Shown here in pieces: positions 22,515 through 29,908 of a DNA stretch of 64,000 nt; position 1 is the stretch's first letter, and every line of letters starts with the position of its first letter. Source of the DNA: Duganella sp. BJB480 (GTDB taxonomy: Bacteria > Pseudomonadota > Gammaproteobacteria > Burkholderiales > Burkholderiaceae_D). Below the pieces are notes generated by a model. That model was given only the letters and a program-made list of their open reading frames with translations. It made no database searches and was not told where the DNA came from. The stretch is from positions 992,001 to 1,056,000 of the forward strand of contig QVIN01000001.1 in the NCBI GenBank assembly GCA_003416985.1, in the 5' to 3' direction. Made by a program: the position numbers and the translations under genes.

Positions 22515-24746
22515 ATGACCCACCACCAGAGACCACGAGCCACGGCACGCGCGGATGGCGCGCGTTGCGATTTTGCCTGCATCACGTCGGAGGGGGCGTT
22601 GTCGGCGGCGTTGCGGCCGGCGTCGCCGGGGCCCGACGGGGCCTGCCTGGACGCCGCCTGCGCCGTGTTCGACGCGCTGCACGAGCAGATCGCCGTGCTG
22701 GCCAAGGATGGCGCGGTGCTGGCCGTCAACGCCGCCTGGCGCCAGAGCGGCCAGGTGCGGCCGCTGCCGGGGCAGGCGATGCTGACGCCGGACATCGGCA
22801 GCGACTACCTGGCCGCCTGCCGCGAGGCCGAGGGCCTGGAGGAGGACGGCGGTGTCAAGGCCGAGGCCGGCGTCGGCGCGGTGCTGGCCGGGCGCAGCCG
22901 CCAATTCCAGATGGAGTACCCCAGCCATACGGCGTCCCGGCAGCGCTGGTTCCGCATGACGGTGTCGCCGATGGCGCACAACTGGCAGGGCGCGCTGGTG
23001 GTGCACGAGGACATCACCGAGCGCCATGTGGCCGACGCCGACCTGCGCATCGCCGCCATCGCCTTCGAGTCGTCCGAGGGCCTGATGGTGACCGACAGCC
23101 GCGGCGTGATCCTCAAGGTCAACCGGGCGTTCACCCGCATCACCGGCTACACGATGGCGGAGGCGGTGGGCCGCACGCCGCGCATGCTCAGCTCGGGCCG
23201 CCATGACGCCGACTTTTACAAGGCCATGTGGGCCGCGATCGCCGAGCACGGCAGCTGGGCCGGCGAGATCTGGAACCGCCGCAAGAACGGCGAGGTCTAT
23301 CCCGAGCACCTGAGCATCGCGGCGGTGCGCGACCAGGAGGGGCACATCAGCAACTACGTGGCGGGGCTGAGCGACATCACCCTGAGCAAGGCCGCCAGCG
23401 ACGCCATCCGCACGCTGGCGTTCTACGATCCGCTGACGCGCCTGCCCAACCGCCGCATGCTGCTCGAGCGGCTGCGCCAGGTGCTGGACGCGAGCAAGCT
23501 GCACGACCGCTACGGCGCCCTGATGTTCATCGACCTCGACAACTTCAAGACGCTCAACGACACGCTGGGCCACAACATCGGCGACCTGCTGCTGCAACAG
23601 GTCGGCGCGCGCCTGCAGGCCTGCCTGCGCCAGGGCGACACGGTGGCGCGCCTGGGCGGCGACGAATTCGTGGTGCTGCTGGAGGGGCTGGGCTGCGACG
23701 AGCCGGGCGCGATCTCGCACGCCGAGGCGGTCGGCGGCAAGATCCTGGGCGAGCTGAACCGGCCCTACACGCTGGGCGCGCACCAGTGCCACAGCACGCC
23801 GAGCATGGGCGTGACCTTGTTCCACGACGGCTGGCCGGCGCAGCCGGAGGAGTTGCTGATGCAGGCCGACATCGCCATGTACCAGGCCAAGCAGACCGGC
23901 CGCAACGGCATGCGCTTCTTCGACCAGAAAATGCAGGACAGCATCAGCAGCCGGGCGCGGCTGGAGGAGGCGCTGCGCCACGCCATCCTCGAGCAGCAGT
24001 TCGAGCTGTACTACCAGGTGCAGGTGGACGGGCTGGGCAAGGCCATCGGCGCCGAGGCGCTGATCCGCTGGCGCCTGGCCGACCGCAGCTTCATGGCGCC
24101 GGACAGCTTCATCCCGGTGGCCGAGGAGACCGGCCTGATCGTGCCGATCGGGCAGTGGGTGATGGAGACCGCCTGCGCCCAGCTGCGCCAGTGGCACGAC
24201 GAGCCGGGCATGGCGCACCTGGTGATGGCGGTCAACGTCAGCGCCGCCCAGTTCCACCAGCGCGACTTCTGCGAGCAGGTGCGGGCCGCGCTGGAGCGCC
24301 ACAGCGTCGATCCGGCGCTGCTCAAGCTGGAGCTGACCGAGGGCATGCTGCTGGAGAATATCGAGGAGACCATCAACATCATGCAGCAGCTGCGCCACCT
24401 GGGCGTGCGCTTCTCGCTGGACGATTTCGGCACCGGCTACTCGTCGCTGCAGTACCTGAAGCGCCTGCCGCTGAGCCAACTGAAGATCGACCGCTCCTTC
24501 GTGCGCGACCTGGCCAGCGACAGCAGCGACCAGGCCATCGTGCTGACCATCATCGCCATTTCCCGCAGCCTGGGTCTGGACGTCATCGCCGAGGGCGTGG
24601 AAACCGCCGAGCAGGCGGCGCTGCTGGAGCAGTCGGGCTGCCACCGCTACCAGGGTTATCTGTACGGCCGGCCGCTGCCCGCCGACCAGTTCCGCGTGTG
24701 GCTGGCCAAGTGCACCGGCGTCGAGGAGCGCGTCGCGATCGAGTGA
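22515..24746 (+). CDS. PAS-PAS-GGDEF-EAL c-di-GMP turnover protein
   Basis: A 743-residue soluble protein starting at 22515 (GAGG 6 bases upstream). PAS1 covers about 40-165 and PAS2 about 170-290 (GLMVTDSRGVILKVNRAFTR, ITGYTMAEA). The GGDEF domain (about 300-460) has RLGGDEFVV and an I-site RQGD five residues before it. The EAL domain (about 475-730) has AEALIRW and DDFGTGYSSLQYL. Both catalytic motifs are intact, so it could make or break c-di-GMP depending on PAS input. Twin FNR boxes indicate low-oxygen expression. It is paralogous to 54145-55878. Confidence 0.94.
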   Translation: MTHHQRPRATARADGARCDFACITSEGALSAALRPASPGPDGACLDAACAVFDALHEQIAVLAKDGAVLAVNAAWRQSGQVRPLPGQAMLTPDIGSDYLAACREAEGLEEDGGVKAEAGVGAVLAGRSRQFQMEYPSHTASRQRWFRMTVSPMAHNWQGALVVHEDITERHVADADLRIAAIAFESSEGLMVTDSRGVILKVNRAFTRITGYTMAEAVGRTPRMLSSGRHDADFYKAMWAAIAEHGSWAGEIWNRRKNGEVYPEHLSIAAVRDQEGHISNYVAGLSDITLSKAASDAIRTLAFYDPLTRLPNRRMLLERLRQVLDASKLHDRYGALMFIDLDNFKTLNDTLGHNIGDLLLQQVGARLQACLRQGDTVARLGGDEFVVLLEGLGCDEPGAISHAEAVGGKILGELNRPYTLGAHQCHSTPSMGVTLFHDGWPAQPEELLMQADIAMYQAKQTGRNGMRFFDQKMQDSISSRARLEEALRHAILEQQFELYYQVQVDGLGKAIGAEALIRWRLADRSFMAPDSFIPVAEETGLIVPIGQWVMETACAQLRQWHDEPGMAHLVMAVNVSAAQFHQRDFCEQVRAALERHSVDPALLKLELTEGMLLENIEETINIMQQLRHLGVRFSLDDFGTGYSSLQYLKRLPLSQLKIDRSFVRDLASDSSDQAIVLTIIAISRSLGLDVIAEGVETAEQAALLEQSGCHRYQGYLYGRPLPADQFRVWLAKCTGVEERVAIE

Positions 24747-24763
24747 GGGCAGGCCCGAATTAT

Positions 24764-24777
24764 TTGATCTGCATCAT
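24764..24777 (+). promoter_or_regulatory. FNR box upstream of bacteriohemerythrin
   Basis: TTGATCTGCATCAT matches 9 of 10 positions. CATAGT at 24800-24805 is a plausible -10, putting the box centre at about -41.5 from a start near 24812. Confidence 0.68.
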
Positions 24778-24855
24778 GGATTTGACCGCGCCAACCGCCC
24801 ATAGTCATGGTTGGCGGCGCAGCGTGCGCCGGCCCGAACCACAAAGAGGCATATC

Positions 24856-25263
24856 ATGGAAGAAGAAGGCTGGAGCCCGGACATGGCGCTGGGCATACCG
24901 CTGTTCGACGAGGCGCACGAGGCGCTGGCCGAGCAGATCAAGACGCTCATGCACAGCAAGGACGAAGACTTCGCCGCCGGGCTGGAACAACTGGTGGACT
25001 GCCTGGACGCCGATTTCCGCCACGAGGAAACGCTGATGGAGGCGATCGACTATCCCGCGCTGCACAGCCACCGCGAACAGCACGCGCGCGTGCTGAGCAA
25101 GCTCAATCAGCTGAACCTGGACGACCTGAAAAGCTGCCGCACCGCCGTCGGGCTGGTGCTGCCATGGTTCCACGCCCACCTGGCCACGGCCGACACCGCG
25201 CTGGCCATCGCGCTGCAGATGAGCGGCCTCGATCTGGACGAGGCGTCGGCCAAGGCCCACTGA
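24856..25263 (+). CDS. Bacteriohemerythrin
   Basis: A 135-residue four-helix protein with the di-iron O2-binding signature: His in FDEAHEAL, HxxxE type in FRHEETLMEA, HSHREQH, and a final HAHLATAD carrying His and Asp. These proteins bind O2 (some bind NO) and act as oxygen stores, sensors or scavengers. AAAGAGG precedes ATG 24856. An FNR box upstream suggests induction when oxygen is scarce, which fits the neighbouring c-di-GMP and nos genes. Confidence 0.92.
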   Translation: MEEEGWSPDMALGIPLFDEAHEALAEQIKTLMHSKDEDFAAGLEQLVDCLDADFRHEETLMEAIDYPALHSHREQHARVLSKLNQLNLDDLKSCRTAVGLVLPWFHAHLATADTALAIALQMSGLDLDEASAKAH

Positions 25264-25275
25264 CCGTCCACTTGG

Positions 25276-25740
25276 TCAGGGGCGGTGCACGGCGCGGCGG
25301 TCCAGCACCACGTGCGCCACGAACAGCAGCGCGGCGGCCAGGCCGATGGCCCAGTGGAGCGCCGACCACACGGGGCGGTCGCTCTCGCCCGCGAGATAGT
25401 ACAGGCCGAAGCCGCTGGCGGTCAGCAGCGCCATCGCGCCTATCATGCCCCATCCGGTCGCCAGGTTGCGGCCGGCCTTGAGCGCGCGGCGGATGTGCGC
25501 GTTCATCAGGCTGCCGATGAAGAACAGCATCGCCATCGCGGCGGCGCCATGCAGCTTCATCGACCACGGTTCCAACGGATTGACGGTTTCGCCGAATTGT
25601 CCGACGGGACGGAAGAAGTAGCGCGCCAGCAGCCATGCGGCGCCGCTCAGCAGCAGCGCGGCGAAACTGGCGTAGATGCAGCGGCGGTGCCAGCGCTCGA
25701 CGCGCAGGTTGATGTGGGGACGGTGACGGTGTGTATGCAT
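25276..25740 (-). CDS. DUF4405-like four-helix membrane protein (probable cytochrome b)
   Basis: A 154-residue protein with four predicted membrane helices. Histidines lie in or near the helices (RWHRRCIYASF, KLHGAAAMAMLFF, LMNAHI, ALHWAIGLAAALLFVAHVV), a pattern fitting bis-histidine haem b. It is the last gene of the minus-strand FMN-binding/ApbE cluster, 3 bp after ApbE. Membrane cytochromes of this kind pass quinol electrons to flavinylated extracytoplasmic proteins. The family call is from pattern only. Confidence 0.7.
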   Translation of the reverse strand: MHTHRHRPHINLRVERWHRRCIYASFAALLLSGAAWLLARYFFRPVGQFGETVNPLEPWSMKLHGAAAMAMLFFIGSLMNAHIRRALKAGRNLATGWGMIGAMALLTASGFGLYYLAGESDRPVWSALHWAIGLAAALLFVAHVVLDRRAVHRP

Positions 25741-25743
25741 CGG

Positions 25744-26556
25744 CTAGATTATAAACGCTGCGGCCTGCAATCCGGCCAGCGCCGGGTGGCGGGCGTCGCC
25801 GCTGGCCAGCACCACCTTGGTCAGCGCGTCGGCGATGTCGCAGCGCGGCGCCCGCACCGACACACTGGCCGGCGTCACCAGCGGCTCGCCGCTGCGGCCG
25901 TCCACCAGCGCGCTCACTTGCCGGCCGCCGTGGCGGCGCGCGGAAAAATAGGAGGCCGATGTCGCCAGCGCCTCGTTGCGCAGCACCAGCCGGGCGCCGA
26001 CGCGCTGCGGCGCCTGCGGATCGCGCACGGCCACCGGCCAGTCACGCTCGCCGAAGGCGCGCAGGTCGCCGCCGGCGTTGACGCAGCCGCTGGCGACGCC
26101 CGCGCGCTGCAAGGCCTCGACCGCGAGATCGACCGCGTACCCCTTGGCGATGCCGCCCAGGTCCACCCATCCCGGCGCCAGCTTGCAGACCATCGGCGAT
26201 TGCTCGCAGCGGTACACGGCCAGCGCCGGCTGGTACGGCGGCGAGTCGGCCGTGCCGGGGCGCGGCAGGCATTGCCAGTCCACCAGGCGTGGCGCGCAGG
26301 CGATGTTGAACAGGCCGTGCGACAGTTCCGTCATGCGCGCCGCCAGTTGCAGCACCCGCCACGTGTGCGGGTGCAGCTCCAGCAGCTCGCCCGGCGCCGC
26401 GCGGTTCAGGCGCGAGACGTCGCTGGCGGCGTCGTGAAAACTCATCAGACGATGCACCAGCGCGATCTCTGCGAAGCCCTGTGTGATCGCCTGCGGATCG
26501 CCGTCCGCCGTGATGTCGACCAGGGTGCCCAGCCAGGGCTGGGCGCGGCGCATCAT
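25744..26556 (-). CDS. apbE: ApbE-type FMN transferase
   Basis: A 270-residue ApbE homologue, start ATGATG overlapping the stop of the FMN-binding gene. Motifs are WVDLGGIAKGYAVDLA, NAGGDLRAFG and VSALVDGRSGEPLV. No lipobox or strong signal peptide is visible, and the protein is somewhat shorter than the roughly 330-residue norm, lacking much of the N-terminal region seen in NosX. Its evident substrate is the ISGAT protein encoded directly upstream. Export is uncertain given the missing signal. Confidence 0.88.
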   Translation of the reverse strand: MMRRAQPWLGTLVDITADGDPQAITQGFAEIALVHRLMSFHDAASDVSRLNRAAPGELLELHPHTWRVLQLAARMTELSHGLFNIACAPRLVDWQCLPRPGTADSPPYQPALAVYRCEQSPMVCKLAPGWVDLGGIAKGYAVDLAVEALQRAGVASGCVNAGGDLRAFGERDWPVAVRDPQAPQRVGARLVLRNEALATSASYFSARRHGGRQVSALVDGRSGEPLVTPASVSVRAPRCDIADALTKVVLASGDARHPALAGLQAAAFII

Positions 26557-27089
26557 TTTTTCAGCGCCACCTGGGCCACGGCGGCGATGCGCCGCACGCC
26601 GTCGGTCAGGTGGGTGCAGGAGAGGGTGGCGCCGCTGATGTTGGCGATGCCGTCGCCCACCGTCAGCCCGCCCGTGCGCGCCGACTTGCCTGCGAACTGG
26701 TGGCGCCAGGCCGGCAGGCGGATCTCGCCGCCGTGGCTTTCGCGGTAGGTCAGGATCTCGATCTGCCGCACCGTGGCGTCGGGATTGAGGCCGACCGCGT
26801 ACGAGATCAGCTCGAACTTGCCGATCACGTCGTCGAGCACCATGTAGCCCAGCAGCTGGTCGCCGCTGTAGGCGCCGACCACGCGCCAGTTGACCGAGCG
26901 CGCCGCCAGGCCGGCCAGCTTCTCCACCTGCTGCATCTGCGCCAGCGACAGCGCCAGGTCCTGCTGGCGGAATGCGGTCGCCTCCGGGAACATCAGCTTC
27001 TGCGCCTGCTCGGCGTTCAGGTACTGCGCCGCGAAGGCCGGCGCGCCGGCGGCGCAAGCCGCCAGGGGGATCAAGTGGTGGTAGCGCAT
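26553..27089 (-). CDS. Periplasmic FMN-binding (flavinylated) protein
   Basis: A 178-residue protein with a signal peptide (LIPLAACAAGAPAFA) and an FMN_bind domain. The flavinylation motif is in IANISGATLSCTHLTDGVRR, with Thr of ISGAT as the attachment site. The N-terminal half (LNAEQAQKLMFPEATAFRQQ) resembles NosR/RnfG-type domains. It is coupled to ApbE by overlap and separated from the porin gene by 1 bp. It probably carries electrons in the periplasm between the DUF4405-like protein and the di-haem enzyme. Confidence 0.88.
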   Translation of the reverse strand: MRYHHLIPLAACAAGAPAFAAQYLNAEQAQKLMFPEATAFRQQDLALSLAQMQQVEKLAGLAARSVNWRVVGAYSGDQLLGYMVLDDVIGKFELISYAVGLNPDATVRQIEILTYRESHGGEIRLPAWRHQFAGKSARTGGLTVGDGIANISGATLSCTHLTDGVRRIAAVAQVALKK

Positions 27090-27090
27090 A

Positions 27091-28398
27091 TCAGTACGAG
27101 AAGCCCATGCCCAGGTTCAGGCGGTCGCGCGACTTGTCCTCCTTGAACTTCTGGTAGTCCGCCTTCAGCACCACGCCTTCGCCGACCTTCAGGTTGGCGC
27201 CGACGGTGGTGACTTTTTCGTCCGGCGAGGCGGCCACGCCCAAGCCCTGCGGCACGGCGGCGTAGCTCTTGGCGGTGTTGAACTGCTCGTAGCGCACGAA
27301 GGGGCTGAGCGTGTAGTCGCCCACTTCCATCAGGCGGTACGCGGCCTGGGTGTACCAGCCGGCGAAGCTCTTCGGCACCGGCGTCGGATTGCCGACCAGC
27401 GTTTCGTTGAGCGCCTCGGTGTTGCTGATCTGGCCGCGCGCGTACAGCGCCGACAGGTCCCAGCGGCCCGGCGTGTAGCGCGTGTGCAGGTCGACCATGG
27501 TGATGCGGGCGTCGTTGGCGGTGAAGCCGTCGGCCTTGTGGCCGGCCTTGCCGGTGAAGACGGAGCCGCCCACCAGCAGGCCGGGCACGCCGCGCCAGTT
27601 CAGTGCCGCGTGCACGCTCAGGTCGCGCGACTTGGCCTGCTGGCCTTCCTGGTGGATGGAGCCCAGCGGCGATTCGCGGCCGTCGCTGCCGGCGGCGTCC
27701 CACTTGCCCAGGTCGAAACCGGTGGTGATGCCGGTGTCCCAGGTCAGGCCGCCGGCGGTGTCGCCGGACAGGCTCACGCCCACTTCGCGCCAGGTCGACG
27801 GGATGATCGCCGTCTCGACGAAGTTGCGCTCGACGCCGTAGTAGGCGGTCGGTTCGTGATTGGTGTTCAGCAGGCCCATTGGGATCAGGTACAGGCCGAC
27901 CTTGCTGCGCAAGCCGTTGCCGAATTCGCGCTCGACGTACAGCTGTTCGATCTCGCTCTCGCCCTTGTCGTCGGCGGAGACCACGGCGTGTTCCCATTCG
28001 AATTCGGCCACCATCTTGGTCTTCTGGTCGAAGCGGTGCTCGACGCCGATCACGGCGCGGCGCACGTCGGCCTGCGCGCCGCTGGCGTTCTTGGTCGGGC
28101 GGTTGTAGTTGATTTCGCCGTAGGCGCCGAAGATGGTCGATGGCGCGGAGGCCGCAACGGCGGGCTCCGTTGCCGGTGCCGCCGCCACGGGAGCTGGCGC
28201 CGCCGCGGCGATGGCTTGCTGGCGTTGTTCGACCGCTTCGGTTTTCTTGACGCTGGCTTTCAGTTCGGCCTTCAGCTGTTCCAGCTCGGCGGCCATTTTT
28301 TCGATACGGGCCATCAGTTCGGCCTCGCCCGCGGTGGCGGCGAGCGGCGCGGCGAGGAAGGCGGCGGCGAGGGCGGTGGCGATCAGGTGTTTGTTCAT
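27091..28398 (-). CDS. Porin with N-terminal coiled coil (OprO/OprP-like)
   Basis: A 435-residue outer-membrane protein. It has a signal peptide (LIATALAAAFLAAPLAATA), a coiled coil (about 25-62, ELMARIEKMAAELEQLKAEL), an Ala/Pro linker, then a beta-barrel from about residue 90 ending LNLGMGFSY. The coiled coil followed by barrel recalls phosphate-selective porins O/P. It is encoded within a redox cluster between the di-haem peroxidase and the FMN-binding protein, so it may supply a channel for that system's substrate. Confidence 0.78.
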   Translation of the reverse strand: MNKHLIATALAAAFLAAPLAATAGEAELMARIEKMAAELEQLKAELKASVKKTEAVEQRQQAIAAAAPAPVAAAPATEPAVAASAPSTIFGAYGEINYNRPTKNASGAQADVRRAVIGVEHRFDQKTKMVAEFEWEHAVVSADDKGESEIEQLYVEREFGNGLRSKVGLYLIPMGLLNTNHEPTAYYGVERNFVETAIIPSTWREVGVSLSGDTAGGLTWDTGITTGFDLGKWDAAGSDGRESPLGSIHQEGQQAKSRDLSVHAALNWRGVPGLLVGGSVFTGKAGHKADGFTANDARITMVDLHTRYTPGRWDLSALYARGQISNTEALNETLVGNPTPVPKSFAGWYTQAAYRLMEVGDYTLSPFVRYEQFNTAKSYAAVPQGLGVAASPDEKVTTVGANLKVGEGVVLKADYQKFKEDKSRDRLNLGMGFSY

Positions 28399-28413
28399 GT
28401 CGGGTCTCTGAGA

Positions 28414-29640
28414 TTAAGGGTTGGATTTGTAGCCGTCGGTCAGCGTGCCGAGGAAGGTCACGACGTCGTCGATCTCGCTGGGCGACAGCGCCGGCGCCAT
28501 GCCTGGCTGGCGGTTGTAGGGCACTTCGGTGGTGTTGACGTTCTTGCGGTACTGCGGCGGCAGGTCGTTAAACTTCTGCACCACGCCGTCGGCGCCGGTC
28601 GGATACCACTCTTCGGGATTGGTGTCGCGCCGCACGTAGAACGCCACCACGTCCTTCAGGTTGTCGAAGGCGCCGTTGTGGAAGAAGGTCTGGCGCGTGG
28701 CCACGTTGCGCAGCGTCGGCACCTTGAAGGCGCCGCACAAGTCGGTGCGCGCGGTCAGGTCGGTGCGGTCGGGGCCGCACAGGCCAAGGTCGAAGTAGGC
28801 CGGATCGGCGGTCGCCGCCAGCTTCTTATTGCGCGGCACGCCGAGGTTGTCGAAGGTGAAGTCGGTGAACAGCGGCGGCGCTCCGTTCGCTCCGCGCGCG
28901 CTGGTGTGGCAGCCGATGCAATTGCCCTTGGTTGGATCGTTGAACAGCGCCAGGCCGCGCAGCTCCTGGTCGGACAGCTTCACTTTACCGGCCAGGAACT
29001 GGTCGTACTTGGAATCGAAGGGATGGAATTCGGTGTCCTCCAGCTGGTAGGTTTGCAGCGCGAAGGTCATGCGGCTGAAGGCCTGCTCGGCGTTGTCGAG
29101 GATCGCGGCGCCGAACTGCGCGCGGAACTGCTCGACGTACGGGGCTTTCTTCAACTTGTCGATCACGTCCTGCTTGCTGGCGTTGGCCATTTCGTGCGGC
29201 GCCAGGAAGGGGCGCTCGGCTTGCTCCGCCAGGCTTTGCGCGCGGCCGTCGCGGTCGATGCCGCCGGTCGGCGTGCCGTCCTTGGCGAAGAAGAAGGCCG
29301 GGTTCTGGTTCAGGTAGCGCAACGACGGCGCGGCGCGGAAGCCCTGCACGTCGCCATTGGCGCCGCCCAGCTGCGCGGACAGGTTATTGGTCGGCCCGTG
29401 GGCGCAGTCCGGGCTGTGGCAGGTCGCGCACGACTGCTTGCCGGAGGCGGACAGCGACTGGTCCTTGAATATCAGCTCGCCCAGCCTGGCTGCCTGGCTG
29501 AGGCCCGCGTCAACCACGGGCGGCGTTGGGGACGGCGCGGCGGAGGACGATCCACCGCCACCGCCACCGCTGCACGCCGCCAGGCTGGCCAGCAGCAGCG
29601 CTGCGGGGAGGAGGAAGGCGCGGGAATATTGTGTACGCAT
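28414..29640 (-). CDS. Di-haem cytochrome c peroxidase/MauG-family lipoprotein
   Basis: A 408-residue protein starting at 29640, with lipobox LAAC followed by a Gly/Ser-rich linker. Two haem motifs, CATCH and CIGCH, are about 220 residues apart, as in CCP/MauG enzymes. VPTLRNVATRQTFFHNGAFD is the usual segment near the distal site. It would reduce peroxide or oxidise a protein or small substrate in the periplasm. The longer frame from a TTG at 29670 is less likely. It heads the flavin/ApbE cluster and is divergent from a TonB receptor. Confidence 0.86.
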   Translation of the reverse strand: MRTQYSRAFLLPAALLLASLAACSGGGGGGSSSAAPSPTPPVVDAGLSQAARLGELIFKDQSLSASGKQSCATCHSPDCAHGPTNNLSAQLGGANGDVQGFRAAPSLRYLNQNPAFFFAKDGTPTGGIDRDGRAQSLAEQAERPFLAPHEMANASKQDVIDKLKKAPYVEQFRAQFGAAILDNAEQAFSRMTFALQTYQLEDTEFHPFDSKYDQFLAGKVKLSDQELRGLALFNDPTKGNCIGCHTSARGANGAPPLFTDFTFDNLGVPRNKKLAATADPAYFDLGLCGPDRTDLTARTDLCGAFKVPTLRNVATRQTFFHNGAFDNLKDVVAFYVRRDTNPEEWYPTGADGVVQKFNDLPPQYRKNVNTTEVPYNRQPGMAPALSPSEIDDVVTFLGTLTDGYKSNP

Positions 29641-29839
29641 GCGTTTTTTAGTAAATGGGAATGACAACAATTCGCATTATCGCCGATGCGTTGGTTTTAT
29701 GCCAATCGATCAAGGGCTGGTGTGGTTTATTTTTCCTCCTGGATAGCGAGTTCGTATTAATCTCATTCATGTTCGCGGCTTTAATTCTGCGTTAATGAAC
29801 GCTCTGCTAGGAGATGTGCTCGCGCAGGTTTATCAAAGC

Positions 29840-29868
29840 GATTCATACTGTTGTCACAATAGTTTCTT
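29840..29868 (+). promoter_or_regulatory. Weak Pho-box candidate
   Basis: Three tandem 11-bp units GATTCAT-ACTG-TTGTCAC-AATA-GTTTCTT resemble the PhoB consensus CTGTCAT-N4 (4, 6 and 4 of 7 matches). A possible -10 (TAGACT) follows. It lies 41 bp before the receptor that is paired with a phosphoesterase gene. The rest of 29641-29908 shows no stronger element. Confidence 0.3.
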
Positions 29869-29908
29869 AGACTTTCCGGTTTTTACACCCCGCAAACTGG
29901 AAAGCCAA

